This document shows positions 25,231 to 32,884 of a stretch of DNA of 64,000 bases, in pieces. Every line of letters begins with the position of its first letter. The stretch's first letter is position 1. The notes under the pieces are model-generated. The model was given only the letters and a program-made list of their open reading frames with translations. It was not told the DNA's origin and ran no database searches. The DNA is from Chloroflexi bacterium HGW-Chloroflexi-4 (GTDB taxonomy: Bacteria > Chloroflexota > Anaerolineae > Anaerolineales > Anaerolineaceae), in assembly GCA_002840715.1 (NCBI GenBank), contig PHBW01000011.1:1-64000 (forward strand), read 5' to 3'. Both the position numbers and the translations under genes were made by a program.

Positions 25231-26682
25231 TTAAAGTCCTTCAACGCTTGAAAGAACGGCGTCGAAACGACGCAGTGCTTCATCAATAACTTCATCGGTA
25301 TCAGCCATGCTGGTATACATGCGGGAGCCCGCAAGTGTAATCAAGCCGTTGGCCATATAAGCCGCTCCCATTTGTTCAATCATGTGCTTGCGGGGCTTGA
25401 GTTCTTTCAGCAGCTTTATCGGGTTGTGCAAATCAAGCAGCATAACGCCGGAAGTTTCAAGGTGAACAATGGAACCCTGATTGAAAGCCACAAAGGGCAA
25501 TCCGTATTTTTCAATCAACACGTTTAGCCCTTTGGTTAAACGATCGCCGGCTTGTCCAGCGATCACGGCAGCATTGGTGCGTTCCATTTCAAGCAGGGCG
25601 TGATAACCCGCCACACATGACAACGGATTCGCAGACAGCGTTCCGCCAATATAGGCGCGTTCGCCGGTGCCGCCTATGCCGGCCGCAAAACGCGCAATAA
25701 CATCCGCACGCCCGCCTACGCCGCCAGCCATCGGAAAGCCCCCCGTTACACATTTCCCGAAGATGGTCAGATCCGGTTTGACGCCGAAGTATCCCTGCGC
25801 ACCACCCAACCCTAGACGGAAGCCGGTAACTACTTCATCAAAGATCAAAAGCGCACCAAATTCATCACAAAGTTCGCGAACTTTCTGGTTGAAATCAAAA
25901 GAGACCGGCCGTGTGCCAGATTCAGGCCCCACCGGTTCAAGGATCACGGCCGCTGTACCGCCCAACAAGCGATTGGCTATCAGATGCCGCTTCAATGAAC
26001 CGAGGTCACTCGGGAAGAATTCCTGGGTATTGGCAGTAGCCCCAAACGGAATACCTTTGGCCTCCAATCTGCCTGTGCCAGGGATGTGTAATCCGTAGAC
26101 CATGGAATCGCTCCAACCATGATAAGCGCCGCCGGATTTGATGATCTTTTTCTTGCCGGTATAGGCTCTGGCTGCTCGGATAGCCGCCATGACGCTTTCG
26201 GTGCCTGTGCCCAACATTCGGAACATTTCGACGGCGGGCATGAAACGGTTGATCAACTCTGCCAATTTGAGCTCGTATTCATGGAAAAGACCGGTTACAG
26301 GTCCGCATGATTGCAGCATTTCAATGATCTTCTCACGCACGGGTGCATAATTGCTGCCCAGAATGGTTGGTCCGCCAGCCTGCAAGAAATCAATGTATTG
26401 ATTACCATCCACATCCCACATGTGCGCGCCATTAGCCTTTTCAATCGCAATCGGGAAAGGATAATTGAACGCCAGGTTATGTTGTACGCCGCCGGGGATG
26501 AATTTCTTCGCCTCATCGGTGATCTCTTTCGAGCGTTTGCATTTGGTATCGAAGTAATCCAATACCTCTTTCATCTTGTCTTCGCGGATGGGTTGGATGG
26601 GTTGATTGACAAGATTTTTTAGACCAGCATAAATTTTTTCGGTATTGGGGTATTCACTGATGGCATACTGCTGTTCGGTCAT
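25231..26682 (-). CDS. Class III aminotransferase (glutamate-1-semialdehyde-aminomutase-like)
   Basis: A 483-residue PLP-dependent enzyme. Fold-type I class III landmarks: MWDVDGNQYIDFLQAGG near the N-terminus, LGTGTESVMAAIRAARAYTGKKKIIKSGGAYHGW (split by normal spacing), IFDEVVTGFR with the PLP-pyridine aspartate, and the Schiff-base lysine in FGKCVTGGFPMAG. It resembles GSA aminomutase-like transaminases; at 483 residues it is about 50 longer than HemL, mainly at the N-terminus, and lacks heme-gene context. GGAGG precedes the ATG. Its place between a class II aldolase and an FGGY kinase implies transamination of an aldehyde or ketone (or removal of an amino group) in a carbohydrate-like pathway. 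The substrate is unknown. Confidence 0.85.
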   Translation of the reverse strand: MTEQQYAISEYPNTEKIYAGLKNLVNQPIQPIREDKMKEVLDYFDTKCKRSKEITDEAKKFIPGGVQHNLAFNYPFPIAIEKANGAHMWDVDGNQYIDFLQAGGPTILGSNYAPVREKIIEMLQSCGPVTGLFHEYELKLAELINRFMPAVEMFRMLGTGTESVMAAIRAARAYTGKKKIIKSGGAYHGWSDSMVYGLHIPGTGRLEAKGIPFGATANTQEFFPSDLGSLKRHLIANRLLGGTAAVILEPVGPESGTRPVSFDFNQKVRELCDEFGALLIFDEVVTGFRLGLGGAQGYFGVKPDLTIFGKCVTGGFPMAGGVGGRADVIARFAAGIGGTGERAYIGGTLSANPLSCVAGYHALLEMERTNAAVIAGQAGDRLTKGLNVLIEKYGLPFVAFNQGSIVHLETSGVMLLDLHNPIKLLKELKPRKHMIEQMGAAYMANGLITLAGSRMYTSMADTDEVIDEALRRFDAVLSSVEGL

Positions 26683-26713
26683 AGATCCTCCAATTAGTTA
26701 AGAAATAGAAGCT

Positions 26714-27400
26714 TTATTCTCCGCCAAGCGCATTCTCGCCCTTCTCGACACGTTTTTGATCATTGCGCAATTTGGCAAAAGCGATTTCACGTACCACCAA
26801 AGGCACTTTGGATGCTTTTTTTTCTGCGCACAAGGTGATCAAATAGGCCAGGGAGCATTTTTCAAGGATTTCTACGTTATGGCAGGCACGTTCAAGGTTG
26901 ATGCCGAACAGTAAAGCGCCGTGATTTTTCATCAGATAGGCGTTGTTGTGATTTTTAACGTTTTTTGTTATCGTGTCTTTCAGCATGCCAGTGCCAGATG
27001 GCGCATAGGGGATGATATCCACACTTCGTCCCAGAAAACGGGTTTGCTCATCAAACAACCCGGGGATGGGTTTATTCATGAGGGTCAACGCACTTGCGTA
27101 AACCTGATGTGTGTGAACAACAGCAGTGACATCAGGACGTACCTGATAAATGGCGGAGTGCATGGCTGCTTCGACGGAGGGTTTTAGATCCCCTTCCAGC
27201 CGATTGAGCTCAAAATCTAATATACAGATGTCTTCCGCCGTCATTTTCATGTAGTCAAAATCAGAGGGCGTAACTGCAAAGACCTTCTCGCCGATGATAC
27301 GCATGGAGAGATTGCCGCCAGTAGCCATCAAAAATCCTTTTTTTGTCAGGTCTTGGGCAGCCTCAACGATTGCTTGCTTTTGTATTTGATATTTGCTCAT
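26714..27400 (-). CDS. Class II aldolase/adducin-family protein
   Basis: A 228-residue zinc-dependent aldolase or epimerase of the L-fuculose-1-phosphate aldolase / L-ribulose-5-phosphate 4-epimerase family. It shows ATGGNLSMRI (phosphate loop), the catalytic acid region LNRLEGDLKPSVEAAMH, the metal-binding HTHQVYASAL, and KNHGALLFG with a third histidine region downstream. In a pathway it would cleave a ketose phosphate made by the FGGY kinase into DHAP and an aldehyde, or epimerise it. It is the first gene of the operon, with GAGGAG before its ATG and a promoter that shares a palindrome with the divergent TetR gene. Confidence 0.88.
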   Translation of the reverse strand: MSKYQIQKQAIVEAAQDLTKKGFLMATGGNLSMRIIGEKVFAVTPSDFDYMKMTAEDICILDFELNRLEGDLKPSVEAAMHSAIYQVRPDVTAVVHTHQVYASALTLMNKPIPGLFDEQTRFLGRSVDIIPYAPSGTGMLKDTITKNVKNHNNAYLMKNHGALLFGINLERACHNVEILEKCSLAYLITLCAEKKASKVPLVVREIAFAKLRNDQKRVEKGENALGGE

Positions 27401-27429
27401 GGCTCCTCATCAATCTTTACGTTGTCTAG

Positions 27430-27474
27430 ATTGTATAATTAATTTTTGACTTTGTCAACACTATGATTTAGAAT
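27430..27474. promoter_or_regulatory. Divergent promoters with a shared operator
   Basis: Plus strand: TTGACT (27446-27451), 17 bp, TAGAAT (27469-27474) for tetR. Minus strand: TTGACA (27458-27453), 17 bp, TACAAT (27435-27430) for the aldolase operon. The palindrome TTGAC-TTT-GTCAA (27446-27458) covers both -35 boxes, an ideal site for one repressor to control both units. Confidence 0.82.
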
Positions 27475-27480
27475 CACTGC

Positions 27481-28128
27481 ATGACAGAAAAATCATACCA
27501 TCATGGCGACCTGAAAAATGCGCTTATCCAGGCCGGCATCAAAATTCTAGCAGACGAAGGTATTGAAGGGTTCAGCTTACGCAAGGTTGCTCGTGAAGCC
27601 GGCGTAACGCATTCTGCGCCTTATGCACATTTTGCCGACAAACAAGCCATGATCGCTGCCATCTCAACGGATGGTTACCGAAAAGTCTATGAACGTATCA
27701 ATGCAGTGATTGAACAATTTCCCGATGATCCCCTCAGGCAATTCATTGAGACTGCATGGGTGTATGTCTCTTTTGGTTTTGAAGAGCCTGATCACTTTAA
27801 GATCACTTTTTCTGGTTCAGTTGAAAGAGAACGCGAATACCCCGCCCTGGTGGAGATGACCGGAAAAACATTTGATGCCTTGCGTCAACTAATTATTCGC
27901 TGCCAAAAAAGTGGATTGTTGGACAGCGGAGAACCTGACCTGGCGGCAGTGACCGTTTGGGGGTTTGTGCATGGATTCGTCCATTTGATCCAGGAAGGCA
28001 TGGTCTCACACGTAGTGACCAACCGGTACACCAAACGTGAGATGCTGATTTTGTCTCTTAACCAATTTCTTAAATCGCCGCTAACTGAAGATCCTCGAGA
28101 TGGATTTATTCTCGGCTCAGGTAAATAA
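27481..28128 (+). CDS. TetR/AcrR-family transcriptional regulator
   Basis: A 215-residue repressor. The N-terminal helix-turn-helix spans about 10-57 (ILADEGIEGFSLRKVAREAGVTHSAPYAHFADK), followed by a helical ligand domain of the WHG/TetR_C33 style (FGFEEPDHFKITFSG, TVWGFVHGFVHLIQEG). It is divergent from the aldolase-aminotransferase-kinase-MFS operon, and the shared palindrome in the gap makes it the likely repressor of that operon and of itself. The mRNA is predicted leaderless: the -10 box ends 6 nt before the ATG and no ribosome-binding site is present. The inducer is unknown but is probably the operon's substrate or an intermediate. Confidence 0.9.
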   Translation: MTEKSYHHGDLKNALIQAGIKILADEGIEGFSLRKVAREAGVTHSAPYAHFADKQAMIAAISTDGYRKVYERINAVIEQFPDDPLRQFIETAWVYVSFGFEEPDHFKITFSGSVEREREYPALVEMTGKTFDALRQLIIRCQKSGLLDSGEPDLAAVTVWGFVHGFVHLIQEGMVSHVVTNRYTKREMLILSLNQFLKSPLTEDPRDGFILGSGK

Positions 28129-28228
28129 TAGAAAATAAGGTACACAGATGTAATTCAGGATATAATATTCTATATGCGATAATATTTATCCAATTTTTTT
28201 GATATTTCCCATCAATTGGAGATGTACC

Positions 28229-28789
28229 ATGGATAGTGTGAATAAAGCTCGTGAAACTCAATTGGCTAACATTCAAAACAAAACTGGCAAGAATTTGGAC
28301 CAGGTTCGTACCATTATTTCTGAAAGTGGATTAACGAAACACGGAGAAATCAGGCAAATGCTAATAGACAAATTGGGCCTTGGTTTTGGCGACGCCACCC
28401 AATTGGTGCACTTCGCCCAAAACTCTGACGGTCAATCAGCCGCAGAAGCCGCAGGTTTATCCATGCCAGAAATTCTGATCGAGATTTATTCAGACGCAAA
28501 AATTGGTTTAAAACCAATTCACGAAAAACTGATTGCTGAAATGGATAAATTTGGCACTTATACCGCCACACCCAAAAAAGGTTACATCAGTTACAGACAA
28601 AAACGTCAATTTGCCATGATCGGCCCTGGCACCAAAGGCAGATTGGAAATTGGGTTAAACATGAAAGGGTTGGAAGGAACAGATCGTTTGCTTCTACAGA
28701 CCAACAATCTAATGTGCCAATATAAGGTTTTTATTAGCAACATGGATGAAATAGATGCTGAATTGATTAATTGGCTTCAAGTCGCTTAA
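28229..28789 (+). CDS. DUF4287/DUF5655-type protein, unknown function
   Basis: A 186-residue cytosolic protein. The start is ATG 28229, preceded by GGAG with normal spacing; an upstream in-frame codon at 28199 is not supported. The N-terminal part (about 1-65, IQNKTGKNLDQVRTIISESGLTK-like pattern) matches what I know as DUF4287. The C-terminal part (about 85-185: IHEKLIAEMDKFG, KGYISYRQKRQFAMIGP, LEIGLNMKG) matches DUF5655, often described as a predicted transport or DNA-modification-linked domain but without proven activity. A TATAAT box occurs near 28160. It stands between the TetR gene and the radical SAM gene and has no clear operon partner. Confidence 0.78.
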   Translation: MDSVNKARETQLANIQNKTGKNLDQVRTIISESGLTKHGEIRQMLIDKLGLGFGDATQLVHFAQNSDGQSAAEAAGLSMPEILIEIYSDAKIGLKPIHEKLIAEMDKFGTYTATPKKGYISYRQKRQFAMIGPGTKGRLEIGLNMKGLEGTDRLLLQTNNLMCQYKVFISNMDEIDAELINWLQVA

Positions 28790-28855
28790 AAAGCATCACC
28801 TTGATGTTTAATCTGAAAATAAAATTATTCTAGCAAAGGCTCATCGCTGACAAAA

Positions 28856-30229
28856 ATGGCTGATTCAACAAAAAACAAGAACAACCCTCTATTTGAAAAA
28901 TTGTTAGTCAAATTTTCAGAACGTATTTTAACCTCGGTCTTGAAATCTCAAACAAGACTGGTTTTGACTTCTAATCCCAATGAAGATTTGATTCTCCCCC
29001 CCCCCATTACCGGACACAGTTATACGCTTTATATGCATATCCCTTTTTGTGAGAGTCTTTGCCCATACTGCTCTTTCAACCGATTTCTATATGAAGGTAA
29101 AAAAGCAGTGGATTATTTTGTGGCTTTGCGTGAAGAAATGCAGATGGTCGCCAGGATGGGATATGATTTCAAAACCCTTTATATCGGCGGCGGTACGCCC
29201 ACCATCAATATTGAAGAATTGGTTAAAACCATTGATCTCGCTAGGGAACTCTTTGATATACAAGAGGTCTCGTGTGAAACGAACCCCAACCACCTGACGC
29301 CTGAATATGTGGACCAACTCAAAGACCGGGTGCAGCGTCTATCAGTCGGGGTGCAAAGTTTCGACACAGAGCTACTGCAACAAATGAACCGTCTTGAAAA
29401 ATTTGGTGATGGTCAACAAATCCTTGATCGCATCCGCTATGCAGCTCCATATTTCGAATCTCTTAATGTAGATATGATCTTTAATTTTCCGAACCAGACT
29501 CAGCAGGGTCTGGATGCCGACCTTGATGCAGTATTGTCTTCAGGCGCACAGCAGGTCACTTTTTATCCGCTCATGAGCGCTTCTTCTGTCGAAAAATCCA
29601 TGGCAAATTCTGTGGGCAAACCCACCCACGAACGCGAATGGCAGTTTTTCAATTTGATCAATGAGCGCCTGGAAGGTGAGTTCAAACAACTTTCGGCATG
29701 GACCTTTGTACGTAAAGCCGCCGGAATGATTGACGAGTATATTGTTGACAGCGAGGAATATGTCGGCATTGGATCGGGTTCCTTTAGTTATCTAAACGGA
29801 ACGCTATATGTCAATCATTTTTCGATAAACCAATATTCCATGGCAGTACATGCTGGTAAATTGGGCGTGAATGCTTGCAAAAAATATGACCGGTTGTCAC
29901 AAATGCGTTACTGGTTCATGATGAATCTCTTCGGCATGGATTTTGACCGACAAGTCTTCAAGAAAAGGTTTGGCATTCCCATCTGGGCTGGTCTGCCACT
30001 GGAAATGCTTTTTATGACATTGACAGGTTCTTTCCAGAATCAAAACCCCAGCCATCTCACACGGCGCGGACAGTATATGTCAGTAGTGATGATGCGAGAG
30101 TTTTTCTCTGGCGTCAATAATCTTCGCGATCTGGCACGCAAAAGCCTGAGTCCGCTTGAATTGGCCAGTGCCACTCCCGTCAAATATGTCGGGGTTCACA
30201 GCTCCATCAAAAGTCCCTTTCGTAAGTAA
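28856..30229 (+). CDS. Radical SAM coproporphyrinogen III oxidase-like (HemN/HemW family)
   Basis: A 457-residue radical SAM enzyme. The cluster motif CESLCPYCSF (CX3CX2C) follows the HemN-family opening LYMHIPFC; IGGGTPT and SCETNPN (SAM-binding) follow, then SVGVQSFD and a HemN_C-like region. HemN proper has a second cysteine (CX3CX2CXC) that is absent here, so a heme chaperone or another HemW-like role is more likely than oxygen-independent coproporphyrinogen oxidase. The N-terminal 55 residues before the motif and the long C-terminal part (to residue 457, against about 380 for HemW) resemble the longer HutW/ChuW-like branch. No heme uptake genes adjoin it. Confidence 0.8.
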   Translation: MADSTKNKNNPLFEKLLVKFSERILTSVLKSQTRLVLTSNPNEDLILPPPITGHSYTLYMHIPFCESLCPYCSFNRFLYEGKKAVDYFVALREEMQMVARMGYDFKTLYIGGGTPTINIEELVKTIDLARELFDIQEVSCETNPNHLTPEYVDQLKDRVQRLSVGVQSFDTELLQQMNRLEKFGDGQQILDRIRYAAPYFESLNVDMIFNFPNQTQQGLDADLDAVLSSGAQQVTFYPLMSASSVEKSMANSVGKPTHEREWQFFNLINERLEGEFKQLSAWTFVRKAAGMIDEYIVDSEEYVGIGSGSFSYLNGTLYVNHFSINQYSMAVHAGKLGVNACKKYDRLSQMRYWFMMNLFGMDFDRQVFKKRFGIPIWAGLPLEMLFMTLTGSFQNQNPSHLTRRGQYMSVVMMREFFSGVNNLRDLARKSLSPLELASATPVKYVGVHSSIKSPFRK

Positions 30230-30302
30230 AACCAACCCATATTAATTAAATCTTCATTTGTGACATTTGTCAGGGTATGCAATATGACAATTGATATAGT
30301 AA

Positions 30303-30324
30303 TATATACGTATAAACGCATATA
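30303..30324. promoter_or_regulatory. Candidate ArsR-type operator
   Basis: An imperfect inverted repeat TATATACG-N6-CGCATATA, 37 nt before the ArsR start codon, with the AT-rich 8-mer half-sites usual for ArsR/SmtB proteins. Assignment by position only. Confidence 0.4.
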
Positions 30325-30360
30325 TGAATATTTGAATTAAAATCCTTGGAGGACCACAAG

Positions 30361-30708
30361 ATGGTCGATAATTTACGGGAAGAAGTCGTTAGGCTACACG
30401 CGCAAGTATGCAGCGGTCTTGCTGATCCCAACCGCATTTTGATCATTTATTCTCTTTCTGATGGTTCGCGGAATGTGAATGACATTGCAAACAAAATGGA
30501 ATTACCCCAACCCACTGTATCTCGGCATTTGAAAATCTTACGCGAACGTGGCATTGTACGCGCCGACCGCGATGGACAGACAATTAATTACCGCTTGACC
30601 GATCATCGAATTGTTCAGGCACTTGATTTATTAAGGGCAACCCTGGCCGACCAACTGAATGACCAGGCATTATTGGCAAGACAAGCAAATCAAAATTTAA
30701 TCGGGTAA
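30361..30708 (+). CDS. ArsR/SmtB-family repressor of the sulfur cluster
   Basis: A 115-residue winged-helix regulator starting at ATG 30361, with GGAGG 8 nt upstream. The winged-helix core includes LADPNRILIIYSL and the recognition helix ELPQPTVSRHLKILRERGIV. It has a single cysteine (C17, in QVCSGLADP). ArsR proteins of the sulfide/persulfide-sensing group (SqrR/BigR) use two cysteines, so the sensing chemistry here must differ or use Cys17 between subunits. It lies 15 nt ahead of a sulfide:quinone-reductase-like gene, with dsrC-like and dsrE2-like genes following in the same direction, so it most likely controls this operon in response to sulfide or polysulfide. Confidence 0.85.
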   Translation: MVDNLREEVVRLHAQVCSGLADPNRILIIYSLSDGSRNVNDIANKMELPQPTVSRHLKILRERGIVRADRDGQTINYRLTDHRIVQALDLLRATLADQLNDQALLARQANQNLIG

Positions 30709-30723
30709 AGGGAGAGAAAATTT

Positions 30724-31956
30724 ATGAAGACTTTTCTAATTCTGGGAGCGGGGACTGGTGGAACCATGATGGCAAACAAACTCGCCAAACGACTTGATCC
30801 TCAAGAATGGGAGATCATACTTGTAGATCGTGAAATGGAACATTACTATCAACCCGGGTTTCTCTTCGTCCCGTTTGGATATTACAAACCCGAAAGCATT
30901 GTCCAACCCAAACAAAAATTTGTGCCCTCCGGTGTGAAATTCATAAACTCTGATATCGAATTGATTGAACCCGATCAAAACCGCGTCACGCTTAAAGAAG
31001 GCAACAAAGTTCTCTCTTATGATCATTTATTGATCGCAACCGGCACTGACATTCACCCGGAAGAAATTGAAGGAATGCAGGGTGCGGGCTGGCAACAGAA
31101 TATCTTTGATTTCTACACCTTTGATGGATCGGTTAAACTCCATAAATTCCTAAATAATTTCAACGGCGGACGGATCGTTGTCAATATCGCTGAAATGCCC
31201 ATCAAATGTCCTGTTGCGCCGCTTGAATTCGCTTTCCTGGCGGATTATTACTTCCAACAGCGCGGTATTCGCAATAAAGTTGAAATAGTTTACTCCACAC
31301 CATTATCTGGCGCATTCACAAAACCCGTAGCCTCCAAAATGCTTGGCGATATTCTGGTCAAGAAAAACATTCTGATTGAACCCGATTTCGCCATCAGCGG
31401 CGTGGATTCAGCGAAAAACATTGTCAGTTCTTATGATGGTCGTGAACTCAATTATGACTTGCTGGTTACAATCCCCACCAACATGGGTGCTAATGTGATC
31501 GGCCTTTCAGGCATGGGAGACGATCTTAATTTCGTACCTACCAACAAACAGACTCTGCAATCCAATAAATGGCAAAACGTATGGGTGATTGGCGACGCAG
31601 CCAATGTACCTGCATCCAAAGCTGGTTCAGTTGTTCATTATGAAGCAGAAACATTAATAGAAAACATCTTGCATGCAATTGCCGGCAAGGAATTGACTGC
31701 CGCATTTGATGGACACTCCACTTGCCACATTACGTCCGGCTTCAATAAAAGCCTTCTGATTGACTTCAGCTATGATGTGGAACCGCTGACAGGCGTTTAC
31801 CCGATGCCCGTAGTTGGACCCTTCCCGCTCTTGAAAGAGAGTTTCTTTAATTACCTTGGCAAGCTGTCCTTCAGATGGATTTACTGGAACATCATGTTAC
31901 GCGGGATTCCCTTCCCGCTGCCCCCTGCTTTTTCGATGGCAGGAAAAAAACAATAA
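30724..31956 (+). CDS. sqr: Sulfide:quinone oxidoreductase-like flavoprotein
   Basis: A 410-residue FAD enzyme predicted to oxidise sulfide to polysulfide or persulfide at the membrane face and pass electrons to quinone. The FAD Rossmann motif LGAGTGGTMMANKL is at 7-20, a second FAD-contact strand at VWVIGDAANVPASKAG (about 286-301). Two cysteines sit at the positions expected for the redox pair: C162 in IKCPVAPLEF and C334 in STCHITSG; the third cysteine of type I enzymes is missing. The C-terminal segment (FFNYLGKLSFRWIYWNIMLRG) is amphipathic and could hold the protein to the membrane. Second gene of the ArsR-SQR-DsrC-DsrE2 set, with a GGGAGAG site before the ATG. Confidence 0.85.
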   Translation: MKTFLILGAGTGGTMMANKLAKRLDPQEWEIILVDREMEHYYQPGFLFVPFGYYKPESIVQPKQKFVPSGVKFINSDIELIEPDQNRVTLKEGNKVLSYDHLLIATGTDIHPEEIEGMQGAGWQQNIFDFYTFDGSVKLHKFLNNFNGGRIVVNIAEMPIKCPVAPLEFAFLADYYFQQRGIRNKVEIVYSTPLSGAFTKPVASKMLGDILVKKNILIEPDFAISGVDSAKNIVSSYDGRELNYDLLVTIPTNMGANVIGLSGMGDDLNFVPTNKQTLQSNKWQNVWVIGDAANVPASKAGSVVHYEAETLIENILHAIAGKELTAAFDGHSTCHITSGFNKSLLIDFSYDVEPLTGVYPMPVVGPFPLLKESFFNYLGKLSFRWIYWNIMLRGIPFPLPPAFSMAGKKQ

Positions 31957-31989
31957 TCGCGACTTATTAATAAACAAAAGGAGATCAAA

Positions 31990-32292
31990 ATGTCTGTATT
32001 AGATAGTGTCAAGTTCGATGCTGATGGTTATTTGGAAGATCCAAAAGTTTGGAACAAAGAAATTGCTGAAGCCATCGCCAAACGCGAAGGTGTAACCCTG
32101 ACAGAGCGCTCATGGATCGTGATCAATTATGCTCGCAAAGAGTTCGAAACCAAAGGCGAAGCACCCACTTTGCGCGCCATCACCAAGAATACTGAAGTGG
32201 ACACTAAAGAACTCTACAGCCTCTTCCCGGGCGGACCTGGCAAGTTGGCTGCAAAAGTATCAGGGTTGCACAAACCCACCGGCTGCATCTAA
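31990..32292 (+). CDS. DsrC/TusE-family sulfur carrier with only the C-terminal cysteine
   Basis: A 100-residue sulfur-trafficking protein. The C-terminal arm reads KVSGLHKPTGCI, with the conserved CysA at position 99, next to last. True DsrC has a second cysteine (CysB) 11 residues earlier; here that position is Ala88 (LAAKV). TusE-type proteins keep only CysA. No dsrAB genes are present, so a role in sulfite reduction is unlikely. Next to sulfide:quinone reductase and a DsrE2-like protein, it more likely accepts persulfide sulfur from sulfide oxidation. AAGGAG precedes the ATG. Confidence 0.87.
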   Translation: MSVLDSVKFDADGYLEDPKVWNKEIAEAIAKREGVTLTERSWIVINYARKEFETKGEAPTLRAITKNTEVDTKELYSLFPGGPGKLAAKVSGLHKPTGCI

Positions 32293-32322
32293 TCCATTCA
32301 TTAAGTAATAAGGAGAATTCAA

Positions 32323-32802
32323 ATGGCAGAAACCAAACCACGTAAACTGGCAATTATCGCATCAAAAGGCTCACTGGATATGGCATATCCTCCATTGATT
32401 CTGGCCAATGCCGCCCGCATGGCAGGTGTTGAAGTGGATATTTTCTTCACCTTCTGGGGTCTGGATATCATCACATTGAAAAAAATGAATAAGTTGAATG
32501 TGGCCGTGGTCGGCAATCCCAGCATGCACCCCTGGTTCCACATCCCCACCCTGTTGGGCATCATCCCCGGCATGTCCGCCGCTGCATCTGCCATGATGCG
32601 TAGTGAAATCGCGAAACTGGATTTCCCCCCGGTTGGCGAGTTCGTGCAATTGGTTTGTGATGCCGGCGCACATCTTTATGGCTGCAAAATGTCAATGGAT
32701 ATGATGAAACTGACCGAGAAAGACCTGGTTTGTGATGCAAAAGTTTTGGGAGCCATGGAATTCATCGAAATGTCCGAAGGCGCCCAGCTTCTATTTGTGT
32801 AA
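32323..32802 (+). CDS. DsrE/DsrF-like (DsrE2-type) sulfurtransferase
   Basis: A 159-residue protein of the DsrE/F/H-like superfamily. It has KLAIIASKGSLDMAYPPLILANAA near the N-terminus and the active-site region LYGCKMSMDMM with Cys121, the pattern of DsrE2 proteins found with rhodanese/TusA in sulfur oxidisers. Cys112 is a second candidate. The hydrophobic stretch around 70-92 (IPTLLGIIPGMSAAASAM) suggests membrane association, as proposed for DsrE2. It is the last gene of the ArsR-SQR-DsrC-DsrE2 cluster and has AAGGAG before the ATG. Proposed role: persulfide transfer between SQR product and the DsrC-like carrier. Confidence 0.85.
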   Translation: MAETKPRKLAIIASKGSLDMAYPPLILANAARMAGVEVDIFFTFWGLDIITLKKMNKLNVAVVGNPSMHPWFHIPTLLGIIPGMSAAASAMMRSEIAKLDFPPVGEFVQLVCDAGAHLYGCKMSMDMMKLTEKDLVCDAKVLGAMEFIEMSEGAQLLFV

Positions 32803-32823
32803 TTTATAAAACTGATGATAATG

Positions 32824-32852
32824 GAGGGGCAATTCTTTGCGAATTGCCCCTC
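32824..32852 (+). terminator. Terminator after the sulfur cluster
   Basis: GAGGGGCAATTC / GAATTGCCCCTC, 12-bp perfect stem with a 5-nt loop, followed by TATATGTTAATTT. Confidence 0.75.
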
Positions 32853-32872
32853 TATATGTTAATTTCTTGTAT

Positions 32873-32878
32873 TAGAAT
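32873..32878 (+). promoter_or_regulatory. -10 box directly before the LCP gene (leaderless type)
   Basis: TAGAAT, 6 nt (CAAACT), then ATG 32885. No ribosome-binding site fits. Confidence 0.5.
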
Positions 32879-32884
32879 CAAACT

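Noticed and set aside
28856-30229. Annotation as oxygen-independent coproporphyrinogen oxidase HemN
   Set aside because: It lacks the extra cysteine of CX3CX2CXC and the heme-gene context; HemW-like is safer.
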